Positions 16,206-25,769 of a DNA stretch of 64,000 nt are shown here, in pieces (the stretch's first letter is position 1; every line of letters starts with the position of its first letter). The stretch is from JAIOZK01 sp964468645. Its GTDB lineage: Bacteria > Bacteroidota > Bacteroidia > Bacteroidales > JAIOZK01. A model generated the notes under the pieces. It made no database searches. It saw nothing but the letters and a program-made list of their open reading frames with translations, and had not been told where the DNA came from. The stretch lies in contig CAYXUU010000016.1 of NCBI GenBank assembly GCA_964468645.1, positions 34,674 to 98,673 of the forward strand, written 5' to 3'. A program made the translations under genes and the position numbers.

Positions 16206-17288
16206 ATGCAGAATAAGATCCAGGAAATTTTCTATTGTTTTTTTACCGCTGATATTTACATCAAACATGAGGCATTAAAGAAAGGCCATATCAATGATTC
16301 ATATGTGGTAACAGGTGAATCAGGTAAAAGATATTTAATGCAGAAGGTCAATGAAAAAGTTTTTAAAGATCGTAACAAATTATCCTTTAACCTTCAACTT
16401 CTGGATGAGCGACTAAGGCCACAGTTTAATGAGCATCCTCAATATAAGTTCCCTGCCATATATAATTCCATTAGTAATCAGAGGATATATTCAAAAAGGA
16501 AAGGATATTCATGGAGGCTGTATGATTTTATTGAAGATAGCGTAACGTTTGATCTGCCGGAAACATCAGAAGTTGCCTATGAAGGTGCCAGGGCATTAGG
16601 GGACTTCCAGTCAAGATTAAACGAATATAATCCTGTCATGTTCTATACAACCATCATGAGTTTTCGGAATCTGAATATGCGTGTCAGGGCCTTGAAATCA
16701 TCCATAAGAAGGGATGTCAGCAAACGGAGAATTGCAGTTAATGATTTGATAAACCTCGCTATTAAATACAATACCATTTCTGAAGATAACCACAAGCTGA
16801 TTCAATCAAGATCAATCAAAAAACGGATCACGCACAACGACCCTAAACTTAACAATGTATTGTTTGATAAAAATACAACCAGAGCGGTCGCTGTGGTCGA
16901 TTATGACACCATCATGCAGGGTAATGTAATCTTTGATTTTGGTGATATCGTAAGGTCATTTACAACCACCGTTGAAGAAGACTCAGATCAATACGATATC
17001 ATTGAGGTTCGTGAAGAAATCTTTGAGGCTATTATAAACGGATATATCGCTCCCGTGAATGACCAGCTTACCTCACAGGAAAAAAACAATTTGTTACAAG
17101 GGGCAAAATCCATCATCTATATGCAGGCCATACGCTTCCTTACCGATTATCTTAATGGTGATATTTATTATAAAACCGATTATGACGAACATAACCAGGT
17201 TCGATGCAGAAACCAGTTTGCCCTGCTGGAGAGCCTCATCGGTAAAGAAGAAAAACTGAATAAAATCATAAACAAGCATCTAATTTGA
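16206..17288 (+). CDS. NahK-like sugar kinase (aminoglycoside phosphotransferase fold)
   Basis: 360 residues from the ATG at 16206; a TTG three codons earlier also keeps the frame but ATG is preferred. The phosphotransferase catalytic loop is ITHNDPKLNNVLFD (H210, D212, N217), and the metal site lies in VVDYDTIMQG with D232, followed by FDFGDIVRS. The pattern T/HND-x-K-x-NNVLFD plus DxDTxMxGxxxxDFGD is that of N-acetylhexosamine 1-kinase (NahK), not of antibiotic kinases. It would phosphorylate a free hexose or N-acetylhexosamine at C1 in the cytoplasm, feeding the nucleotidyltransferase encoded just upstream. The gene converges with the GH2 gene, with only 30 nt between the stop codons. Confidence 0.82.
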   Translation: MQNKIQEIFYCFFTADIYIKHEALKKGHINDSYVVTGESGKRYLMQKVNEKVFKDRNKLSFNLQLLDERLRPQFNEHPQYKFPAIYNSISNQRIYSKRKGYSWRLYDFIEDSVTFDLPETSEVAYEGARALGDFQSRLNEYNPVMFYTTIMSFRNLNMRVRALKSSIRRDVSKRRIAVNDLINLAIKYNTISEDNHKLIQSRSIKKRITHNDPKLNNVLFDKNTTRAVAVVDYDTIMQGNVIFDFGDIVRSFTTTVEEDSDQYDIIEVREEIFEAIINGYIAPVNDQLTSQEKNNLLQGAKSIIYMQAIRFLTDYLNGDIYYKTDYDEHNQVRCRNQFALLESLIGKEEKLNKIINKHLI

Positions 17289-17318
17289 AAAGGCATTATT
17301 TAATTCCTGCCCTGATAT

Positions 17319-20300
17319 TTATATCTTCATTTTATTGGCTTTGTGTGGATGTAAATAATTAGGATTTTTTGAATTGTTTATTTTTTCCGGAATAATTATA
17401 AATGAGTATCTGTACTCTTTAGCAGGAATGGTATATTCTTCATGCACCAGTCGCCCCCAGGAGGTATCTCCTCCAACACCCATCTGCAAGTGGTCGATAT
17501 TCCATTGAACAGTATTTCCGGTCCGGATATCTGCACCATGCCTTGAAGTTAAGGGTACAAGGCCTGAGGCAGATTCAATTCCATCTGCATGTTCAACAAA
17601 TTCCAGTTCCGATGAAAGAAATGGCCAAGTACTGCACTGCAGCAACTGGTGATCCGTTGATTGTGCAGTCAGGAATAGTTGATCAGATTCGAGCCGCATC
17701 CATCTCACATCGGTTTTATTTCCAGTTTCCTGAGGCCGTGGATAAGGATGAAACTGATCCTCGATCAAACCTTCCCAGATAGCGATCTTGCCCGAATTTT
17801 TTCTGTCCCAATAGGTTTCATGAGGTCCTCTGCCATACCAGGTAACTGAGTTATATGTATCCGGTAATTTAAGATACATTCCTAAACGTGGAATGTCAGG
17901 CAGCTTATCTTTCATGGGTTTGAAATGATAATTAACCATAAGTTCGCCATTTCCCCTGAGCATATAATCTATTGCCACATTAGCAATGTTATCTGGCAAT
18001 TGATAGTCTATCCTGAAATACACACCTTCATCTGTTGGCGTTGGCTCCTGAACCAGTTCAGGTCGTAATTCTTTTGTTGCTATATCCCAGATCTTAGCCC
18101 GGTCGGGCATTCCATTGCCCAGGTCGTTATCGGTGGGTGGCCTCCAGAAATTCGGTCGAAGAGGATTTTCAGTGATGACCTCTCCTGAATAATCCCAATA
18201 AATAATTTCCCCTGTTTGGCGGTCAATGACCATTTTCACTTTCCTATTCTCAATGGTGTAGTGATCTTTTGCCTCAATAATGTTCAGTACCGGATTGGTA
18301 GCAGATACCAGAGACTTTGGGATAAACCCTGTTAATTCAAATTGTTCAAAGGCAACTTCATGATCAGCATCCAACAAGCCCTCTTCCTGTTTGGTAATCA
18401 GTCGGATTAACAACAAATACCCCTTCTCTTCATTAAATGTATCTATTTGTATCCTGTAACTTTTGGTCTGCCCCGGCTTTATCATAACATTATTGAAAAC
18501 ACCCTTTTGAACAGGCATACCATCCTCAAGTACTGACCATTCCAACCTGACATTATCAAGCGAAGAGAAGAAATTCTTGTTGGTTACCAGAATACTTGTG
18601 GTTTCTTCATCCCAATCAAACCAGGCCGGCTGGTAAACTTTTTTCACTTCATTCAAATGAGGATGTGGTTGCCGGTAAGGATCAACCAGGCCATTGTTCA
18701 GGAAATTTCCATCGGTAGGTAAACCAGGATGGTAATCATGACCATAGGCAAGATATGGTTTCCCATTGTCGTCATTATATTCCAGTGACTGATCCACCCA
18801 ATCCCAGATAAAGCCGCCCTGAAGTACAGGATATGATTCAATAATGTCCCAGTAATCCTGAAGATTACCTACCGAATTACCCATGGCATGGCAATACTCG
18901 ATCATAATACACGGCTTAGAAGGATCATCACTAGCATATTCAACCAGGTAATCTGGCCTGGGATACATCGGACAAAAGATATCAGTGTAATCATCTTTAC
19001 CGGCAGGTTCATATTGAACAGGCCGGGTTGTGTCATTTTCCTTTAACCATTGATAGGTTGACCTGAAAATCTGCCCATGTCCGGCTTCATTGCCCAGCGA
19101 CCAGATGATGATGGAGGGATGGTTCCTGTCCCTGTAATACATCCGTTTAGTTCTGTCTAGATGAGCCGGAAACCACGACATTACATTCCCTATTTGTGTA
19201 TCTTCATTATTTGCAAGTGGATGGCTCTCAATATTGGCTTCATCAATAACATATAAACCATAAAGGTCACACAGGTCGTACCAGTAAGGGTGATTGGGAT
19301 AATGACTGCTCCGCACTGCATTAATGTTATTCTGTTTCATCAACCTAATATCCTTTTCCATTGATTCTTTTGAAACAATATGGCCGGTATAAGGATCTGT
19401 TTCATGCCGGTTCACCCCCTTGATGTAGATGGCCTTTCCATTCACGAGGAGCTGGTTATCCTTAATCTGAATGTTTCTGAAGCCAATGTTTTTTTGAATG
19501 TACTGGTTATTGTTCTCATTCGTAGTATCCACCAGGCAGATATTCAATTGATAGCAGTTTGGGATCTCTGCCGACCATGGCTTTATATCAGGGATCGTTG
19601 TTCTGATATTTACTTTGTGTGTATCCCCTGCCCCAATTTCAATATCGTTTTGAGACGAAAATTCTACATTCCCATGATCCAGTATTTGAACAATCAAAAT
19701 TCGATTTACAGTGAATTCTGAAGAATTCTTGATATCCAATGCACAGGAAAACAACCCATCTCTGCTATTGAGGTTCATATCGGCAACAACATGAAAATCC
19801 TTAACAGCCACCTTTGGCCTTGCATAAAGATATACTTCACGTTCAATCCCACTCATTCTGAGCATGTCCTGGCTTTCAAGGTAGCTGGCATCACTCCAGC
19901 GATACATCTGCAGTGCGATCAGGTTTTTTCCGGCTTTCAGAAAAGATGTTATGTTGAACTCCGCCGGAGTTTTGGAACCCTGCGAATAACCCACAAAATC
20001 ACCATTGATGTAAACATACATGGCTGATTTGGCACCGGCAAAATGGAGTATAATATCATCGGTTAGCCAATCCTCCGGAATATTAAAAGTGTGACGGTAG
20101 GTGCCGACTGGATTATAATCTTCCGGGGCTTTCGGCCAGGTAGTTTTAAAAGGATAACGTTCATCAAGATAAATGGGGTACCCATATCCCTCCACTTCCC
20201 AGTTGGAAGGAACCGGGATAGTTCCCCAGTGATTGTCATCCAGATGCACATCATAATAATTATGCAGCCTTTCTTTTGGGGAGCGTACCCATTGAAACTT

Positions 20301-20516
20301 CCATTTTCCATTTAATGAAAGAAATCGCCTGGATGCCTCCGGGGTACTATGAGATGCCAAAGATGCAGTTTCATAAGTGAAAAAATCAGCATGTGAATCC
20401 AGCTTATTGACTTCAAAAACCGTATGATCATTATGCAGGTTTTGCTCCTGTACCTGAGAAAAGGATACTATTGAAATCAACAAAAACCATATGGATAAAT
20501 AACGAAGTGTAAACAT
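17319..20516 (-). CDS. Secreted GH2 beta-galactosidase (LacZ type)
   Basis: 1065 residues. A signal peptide (about 5-20, SFSQ) indicates export. GH2 order: sugar-binding domain (about 60-235, including SNWEVEGYGYPIY and AEFNITSFL), immunoglobulin-like domain (about 240-345), TIM barrel (about 350-640) and the C-terminal Bgal_small_N domain (about 770-1045). Catalytic residues are E477 (acid/base, IWSLGNEAGHG) and E540 (nucleophile, IMIEYCHAMGNS). The LacZ-specific HYPNHPYWYDLCD and GGFIWDWVDQ motifs are present. It is the third gene of a minus-strand operon, 3 nt after the fusion gene. It would release terminal beta-galactose in the periplasm; in context, possibly galactosyl-hydroxylysine. 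A second LacZ-type protein is encoded at 49229. Confidence 0.92.
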   Translation of the reverse strand: MFTLRYLSIWFLLISIVSFSQVQEQNLHNDHTVFEVNKLDSHADFFTYETASLASHSTPEASRRFLSLNGKWKFQWVRSPKERLHNYYDVHLDDNHWGTIPVPSNWEVEGYGYPIYLDERYPFKTTWPKAPEDYNPVGTYRHTFNIPEDWLTDDIILHFAGAKSAMYVYINGDFVGYSQGSKTPAEFNITSFLKAGKNLIALQMYRWSDASYLESQDMLRMSGIEREVYLYARPKVAVKDFHVVADMNLNSRDGLFSCALDIKNSSEFTVNRILIVQILDHGNVEFSSQNDIEIGAGDTHKVNIRTTIPDIKPWSAEIPNCYQLNICLVDTTNENNNQYIQKNIGFRNIQIKDNQLLVNGKAIYIKGVNRHETDPYTGHIVSKESMEKDIRLMKQNNINAVRSSHYPNHPYWYDLCDLYGLYVIDEANIESHPLANNEDTQIGNVMSWFPAHLDRTKRMYYRDRNHPSIIIWSLGNEAGHGQIFRSTYQWLKENDTTRPVQYEPAGKDDYTDIFCPMYPRPDYLVEYASDDPSKPCIMIEYCHAMGNSVGNLQDYWDIIESYPVLQGGFIWDWVDQSLEYNDDNGKPYLAYGHDYHPGLPTDGNFLNNGLVDPYRQPHPHLNEVKKVYQPAWFDWDEETTSILVTNKNFFSSLDNVRLEWSVLEDGMPVQKGVFNNVMIKPGQTKSYRIQIDTFNEEKGYLLLIRLITKQEEGLLDADHEVAFEQFELTGFIPKSLVSATNPVLNIIEAKDHYTIENRKVKMVIDRQTGEIIYWDYSGEVITENPLRPNFWRPPTDNDLGNGMPDRAKIWDIATKELRPELVQEPTPTDEGVYFRIDYQLPDNIANVAIDYMLRGNGELMVNYHFKPMKDKLPDIPRLGMYLKLPDTYNSVTWYGRGPHETYWDRKNSGKIAIWEGLIEDQFHPYPRPQETGNKTDVRWMRLESDQLFLTAQSTDHQLLQCSTWPFLSSELEFVEHADGIESASGLVPLTSRHGADIRTGNTVQWNIDHLQMGVGGDTSWGRLVHEEYTIPAKEYRYSFIIIPEKINNSKNPNYLHPHKANKMKI

Positions 20517-20519
20517 AAA

Positions 20520-23500
20520 CTAATGTTTCATAAAATCTTCGTGCAGTATCATTTTCAATCGCAATAAAAGTTCATCTGCATTTTCCGTGGAGAAAACCAT
20601 GGGCGGTTTTATCTTTAATACATTAACGTCTTTACCGTCCGTACTCATCAGGATGCCAAACTCTTTCATACGATTAGCAAGGTATGCAGCTTTTTCGGTA
20701 AGCGGATTTTTATTTTCATCAGATAACTCAAATCCCAGAAACAGCCCCTGCCCTCTTACATCACCAATGATATCGAACTCTTGCTGTAATTCCTGCAATC
20801 CTTCTTTCAGGTAATTACCAGCCTTCAGTGCATTTTCCTGCAGGTGCTCTTCTCTGATAATCTTTAAAACTTCTTTACCAATAGCACACGATACCGGATT
20901 GCCGCCGAAGGTATTAAAGTATTCCATACCATTGTCAAAAGCATCAGCCACTTCACGGGTACAAACCACTGCTGCAAGCGGATGGCCATTTCCGATCGGT
21001 TTTCCAATTGTAACAATATCAGGGATCACACCATGCAGTTCAAAACCCCAGAATTTGCTTCCAACCCGTCCGCATCCTACCTGAACCTCATCTGCAATGC
21101 AAAGCCCCCCGGCTTTTCTTATGGCATCATAGGCTATTTTTAAAAATCCTTCAGGAAGTTCAATCTGACCTCCACAGCTCATGATACTTTCACAAATAAA
21201 ACCGGCAATATTTCTTCCCTTTTGCTGAACAATATCGATTTGCTCCTGGATATGGGAAGCATATTTTTCGCCGGTATTAAAACCCCTGTATAGGCCTCTG
21301 TAAGAATCTGGCAGAGGTACAATGTGGGTATATTCCGGGGCTCCTTTACCTCCTTTTCCATCAAACTTATAAGAACTAATATTGATACATCCACTTGTGT
21401 TTCCATGGTACCCAACCTCAATGGCAATCATGTCTTTTTCACCAGTGAATGTGTTAGCCATACGTAAAGCAAGTTCATTGGCTTCACTACCTGAATTTAC
21501 CAGGTGAACTACAGATAATTCCTCCGGAAAAGTGTTGAGTAATACTTTTGCAAAATCATTGATATTCTTATGTAGATACCTTGTGTTGGTATTGAGTATG
21601 GCCATCTGTTCCTGTCCGGCTTTTACCACCCGGGGATGCTCATGGCCAACATGAGCCACATTGTTCACCGTATCCAGGTATTTCCTTCCATGTTTATCCA
21701 GTAAAAACACACCATCACCTTTGACGATGTGTAGAGGTGTGTTATAAGATAAACTCAGGCTTTTGCCCAGATGTTTGTTCCTGTAATTTCTAATCTCAGA
21801 ATCGTTTTCACTATCTTTGATATCCAGACCCGTTTCTTTGAAAAATAAATTTGGATCCGGACAAATGCTTTTCCAGATATTGACTTCATCTGGATAAGCC
21901 ACACCGGGAAAGTCATGTGTATTACCAAGCATATCCAGCATCAATTGAAAATGAAGATGAGGCGCCCAGTTTCCATTTTCGTCGGAATTTCCGACATAAG
22001 CGATCAGGTCGCCTTTTTGAACCTTCTGAACATCATGATACATATCCAGTGTACTTTTACTAAGATGCCCATATAAGCTATAGAAGTTAATCCCTTCCTC
22101 AGTTTTATGCTCCAGGATCAGGGTTGGCCCATAATCTTTATCGCCTGCATTGTTGAATATGCTGAATACTTTACCATCAAAAAGTGCATATACCGGTGTT
22201 CGTGCCTCAACCCAGAAATCCATACCAAGATGAACACTCCTGTACTCGGGTCCGTTATTTCCTTCCTTTTTATAAGTATCGGTACAATACAATGGCCGGG
22301 TTTCCAAATATCCACCAGCAACTATAGCACCTTTATCATGTTGCCGCAACAGCTGAATCTTATAATTCAGGAGGTCGTTGTTATTATAATCTGAAGCATG
22401 GCCCAGCCATTTACTTGAAACACTCATATCGACAGAATGCACCTTTTCTGCCTCCAGGCTTCGAAACAAATCCCTTATTGAAATCCTTTGTTGTTTGATA
22501 TCTCCTGTAAATATATCTTCATCAGGATGAGATGTAAATCCACAGGCATCACGAAAACTATAATGTGCCAGATTTTCATTTATCTGTATCCATTTTTCAA
22601 GAACATCCCAGGCAGGTTTTTCACTTATCAACAGATATTCATTATCCGGTTCTTTCTGTTTGTTAATTGCTGATTTGGTGACACTGATTACCAGCCTCAT
22701 CCCAACAAGGGAATATAGTAAACCAAGTTCATCCTCAAGTAAAGAAAATTGCTGATGATAGCCTCTTATGACAGGAAGTGATGCTGCAAGCACATCAGGT
22801 TTATTCATCGCAGCATAAGCAATGGTAATGGCGAGGTCATTGATCACCTGTGTATAAATGGCATCACCAAAATCGATGATGGAAACCACCTCAGGTTGAA
22901 CCAGGTCATTGGAAACAATTACATTATTGTCGTTGGCATCGTTATGCACCACACTTTTGCGAAATCCTTTGTATTGATCCTGTATCTTATTAAATCTTTG
23001 TTGGAAATATTTAATTATCCTCTGCTGTTTTTCCCCGAACAGATGATCGTATTTAACCGTCCATGCCGCCCGGGCCACATCCCACACAAAATCACGGTGG
23101 GCCATCTTATGATCAAATCCCTGAAGTGCCCCGGTCAGCAATCCGGCCTGCTCGCCCAGGCTGAAAAGCAATTCATTACTCTGCGGATTTACTGATGACC
23201 AAATCCTCCCATCTATCCATGATAATAAACGTACATGACGGGTATTACCAGCCTGATCGCTGATTGTGCTGATGAAGTTCCCATGAATATCAGGCATTAT
23301 TACTGGTGATGAAATTGATTCACTGTTATTGGAAAGATGGACAAGAATCTCCCTATGGAAGTCAAGATATTCCTGATCAACATCCGGCCTGCTTATTTTT
23401 AAAACGTAAGATGATTCACCGGTATCAATCCTGAAATTAAAATCGAGTTCACCGGGTAAAGTGGTAATCTCACCTGATATCCCGTATAATTCATGTGCAA

Positions 23501-23561
23501 TTTCAACTGCCCGTGATACATCAATCTGTATATTTGAATAGTTTAAGCTCATCTTATTCAT
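20520..23561 (-). CDS. Triple fusion: small-molecule kinase + LytM (M23) + class-III PLP enzyme (phospho-lyase type)
   Basis: 1013 residues, no signal peptide or membrane segment. Domain 1 (about 15-330) is an aminoglycoside-phosphotransferase-fold kinase with H206, D208 and N213 (VVHNDANDNNV) and D230 (IIDFGD), most like hydroxylysine kinase (HYKK/AGPHD1). Domain 2 (about 420-575) is an M23 fold with the Zn ligands present: H444 and D448 (HLGMD), H499, and H535/H537 (APHLHFQ). Domain 3 (about 600-1010) is a class-III aminotransferase fold with LVNSGSEANE, D824 (IADEVQVGCGR) and PLP lysine K854 (TIGKPIGNGHP), close to the AGXT2L1/AGXT2L2 phospho-lyases. Kinase plus phospho-lyase in one chain suggests conversion of a hydroxy-amine to its phosphate and then elimination to an aldehyde; hydroxylysine or ethanolamine are the known substrates. 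The start overlaps the GH63 stop by 8 nt. The role of the M23 domain is unclear. Confidence 0.88.
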   Translation of the reverse strand: MNKMSLNYSNIQIDVSRAVEIAHELYGISGEITTLPGELDFNFRIDTGESSYVLKISRPDVDQEYLDFHREILVHLSNNSESISSPVIMPDIHGNFISTISDQAGNTRHVRLLSWIDGRIWSSVNPQSNELLFSLGEQAGLLTGALQGFDHKMAHRDFVWDVARAAWTVKYDHLFGEKQQRIIKYFQQRFNKIQDQYKGFRKSVVHNDANDNNVIVSNDLVQPEVVSIIDFGDAIYTQVINDLAITIAYAAMNKPDVLAASLPVIRGYHQQFSLLEDELGLLYSLVGMRLVISVTKSAINKQKEPDNEYLLISEKPAWDVLEKWIQINENLAHYSFRDACGFTSHPDEDIFTGDIKQQRISIRDLFRSLEAEKVHSVDMSVSSKWLGHASDYNNNDLLNYKIQLLRQHDKGAIVAGGYLETRPLYCTDTYKKEGNNGPEYRSVHLGMDFWVEARTPVYALFDGKVFSIFNNAGDKDYGPTLILEHKTEEGINFYSLYGHLSKSTLDMYHDVQKVQKGDLIAYVGNSDENGNWAPHLHFQLMLDMLGNTHDFPGVAYPDEVNIWKSICPDPNLFFKETGLDIKDSENDSEIRNYRNKHLGKSLSLSYNTPLHIVKGDGVFLLDKHGRKYLDTVNNVAHVGHEHPRVVKAGQEQMAILNTNTRYLHKNINDFAKVLLNTFPEELSVVHLVNSGSEANELALRMANTFTGEKDMIAIEVGYHGNTSGCINISSYKFDGKGGKGAPEYTHIVPLPDSYRGLYRGFNTGEKYASHIQEQIDIVQQKGRNIAGFICESIMSCGGQIELPEGFLKIAYDAIRKAGGLCIADEVQVGCGRVGSKFWGFELHGVIPDIVTIGKPIGNGHPLAAVVCTREVADAFDNGMEYFNTFGGNPVSCAIGKEVLKIIREEHLQENALKAGNYLKEGLQELQQEFDIIGDVRGQGLFLGFELSDENKNPLTEKAAYLANRMKEFGILMSTDGKDVNVLKIKPPMVFSTENADELLLRLKMILHEDFMKH

Positions 23562-25563
23562 TAATTAACAATAAAAGATAATGTGCTGCAGACCAGCTAA
23601 AATTTTCCGATTCCAGTCCTGCCCCTGTTAATGGATGATAATTTTCCCTGATTGATTTTCCGTCTGTTAACACACCTTCAGCATTGTGGATCAATTTATA
23701 GGTAAGATGATCAGCTTCAATTTCGTATCCATATTTCTTTAATCCCATTATACCGAAGTAAGCCTGATCCAGCCAGACAGGTCCTCTCCAATATCCGCCA
23801 TCGGGTTGGAATTTCGGATGGTCAGCACTTAATGTTTGTAATGGGACAATAACATTGAAATGATCAGCATCCATCATATTATTCTTTACTGCTTCAGCCT
23901 CTTTCGGGCTGGCAATTCCGGCCCACAAGGGTATCCAACCTTCACAACCCATCACTTCAACAAATGTTTCCCCATCAAGGGATGTATCGTAGAACCAGCC
24001 GGTTTCCGGCTCAAAGAATTGCTCCCTGATTTTCTTTTTCAAAACCTTCGCTTCCGCAGAAAGTCTCTCAGCCTCATCATCCTCTCGTAACGATCCCGCT
24101 ATTTCAATCAGATAGACTTTTTCAGCATAAAGATACGCATTCAGATCAACGCTCTCCTGGTTAAGGGAGTAAGCATTTTCATTATTCTTAAGTATCTGGC
24201 TGTTATCAAACCTTACAGCATTGTCCATACCACTTTCCCATTTAGCGGCGATGAGTGATCCATCTGTTGAGCCATATTCACAGAGCCCATCCCTATCATG
24301 ATCCCTGAATTTATACCACCAGTAGTGTTGTTTCAGAATTTTCGGATAAAGTTCAGTCAGGAAATCGTGGTCATTATCCTTCTTGTAAACAATCCATGCT
24401 GCCCATGCCGAGAGTGGCGGTTTGGTATTCCTGTAATTATGATTTTCAATAGTGGTGTCTCTGTATATGCAATCAGCAATTAATCCATCCTCATCCTGAA
24501 AATCATACATGGCCATGATCTGTTCTCTGGCCAGCTGTGGATTGAAATATGCGAGGGCAGTAGCATGTTTCCAACTATCCCATGCCCAGAATCCATGAAA
24601 CCAGATGTAATGATAACTCGGGAACAAACCGCTGTGTTTGAGTTCCCCTGCCGGGATACGCCAGTTGTTCTGTAAGGTAAGTACTGATTTAGCAAGTAAA
24701 TTACGGTAGCACGAGTCCTGCCACTCTGCACCCAGCAACTGACTCAATTTGTTTATCTGATATTCCTTTTCCTTTATTCTTAATCCCAGATGCTTATATG
24801 GATTATCAAACAGCAAACGAATATTATTTAATTGCTGTTGCTGATCATATTCAGGAAAGAAGAAACTTTGGACCAGAACCAACAATTTTCTTTCCCGGGC
24901 TTTTAATTCGAATTCCTTTAAACTGATCGTATAGTTAGTATCTGATAAAGTAATCCTTGGGATGTCTTTATCAGGTAAGCTGATCGTACCTACGGCATTG
25001 CTTTTATCCGACACAATAGTAATGGAGTTTTGACTGTTCTTGAAATTCAGTCCCTCCAGAAATAGTTCCCCTTTCCAGGCAGGTCGTAAAATCATTTTCT
25101 GGTCAGATGCGTTAAAAATCTCCGTAATATGAACAGCAGTATGTGGAGAAAAATAAAATAGTCTCTGACGGATCACCAAACTATCTGATTGGAATACCTG
25201 TTCAAGATGGCTGTTGTAGGCCGTTCTTTTAACCGGGTATGTATTTAAATGTATGGGGGTGTTTGCAACCGCATCTGTTATTGTCAAATAGCTCAGGGCC
25301 TTGCTGCACCAGACTCCATTTTCCTGGGTCATCAGAAAAGGTCCGGAAAAACCACCTGAGTATTCGTGCTCTTTATTGAACCCATAAGCAAACCAGGCAC
25401 CCTGGTCTGAAAAAGCAAAAGGACTTCTGTCATAGGGTGTTAATGGTGTTCCCTGATAATTAATCAGATACGGGGGTAAGTCAGTTTCAAAATCACATGA
25501 CCTGTTATGATCAGTCTGACAACTGGTAATAAATAAAATCACAAACAGGATCAGGATTCTCAA
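23554..25563 (-). CDS. GH63 alpha-glucosidase, YgjK-like lipoprotein
   Basis: 669 residues. The start is TTG at 25561-25563; no in-frame ATG precedes it. A lipoprotein signal (LFITSCQT, lipidated C15) anchors it to the envelope. An N-terminal beta-sandwich (about 25-255) is followed by an (alpha/alpha)6 barrel (about 270-665) with FHGFWAWDSWKHA, KWESGMDNAVRFD, GGYWRGPVW and the C-terminal ENYHPLTG and SWSAAHYLLLL, the pattern of GH63 YgjK. By comparison the acid is probably D447 and the base E640. GH63 enzymes remove terminal alpha-glucose by inversion. It is the first gene of a three-gene operon; the stop overlaps the start of the fusion gene, suggesting translational coupling. GH63 versus the related GH37 clan is judged by motif only. 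Confidence 0.87.
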   Translation of the reverse strand: MRILILFVILFITSCQTDHNRSCDFETDLPPYLINYQGTPLTPYDRSPFAFSDQGAWFAYGFNKEHEYSGGFSGPFLMTQENGVWCSKALSYLTITDAVANTPIHLNTYPVKRTAYNSHLEQVFQSDSLVIRQRLFYFSPHTAVHITEIFNASDQKMILRPAWKGELFLEGLNFKNSQNSITIVSDKSNAVGTISLPDKDIPRITLSDTNYTISLKEFELKARERKLLVLVQSFFFPEYDQQQQLNNIRLLFDNPYKHLGLRIKEKEYQINKLSQLLGAEWQDSCYRNLLAKSVLTLQNNWRIPAGELKHSGLFPSYHYIWFHGFWAWDSWKHATALAYFNPQLAREQIMAMYDFQDEDGLIADCIYRDTTIENHNYRNTKPPLSAWAAWIVYKKDNDHDFLTELYPKILKQHYWWYKFRDHDRDGLCEYGSTDGSLIAAKWESGMDNAVRFDNSQILKNNENAYSLNQESVDLNAYLYAEKVYLIEIAGSLREDDEAERLSAEAKVLKKKIREQFFEPETGWFYDTSLDGETFVEVMGCEGWIPLWAGIASPKEAEAVKNNMMDADHFNVIVPLQTLSADHPKFQPDGGYWRGPVWLDQAYFGIMGLKKYGYEIEADHLTYKLIHNAEGVLTDGKSIRENYHPLTGAGLESENFSWSAAHYLLLLINE

Positions 25564-25769
25564 AACACCCGGTATTAGATGGAACCTTTTAAACAGAAAG
25601 TAAAATTACGAAAACTGTAACAGGTTCACGTTCCATGTTAACGGAATTCTTTATTCACATAGCTTCTTCAGCATGGAAATGCAAATTCGACTTGCCACAT
25701 GCTCAATTGAAACAGGACTTTCAATTTATTCCGATATTTATTATCTTAGTAATTCCAAAACTTGAAACC

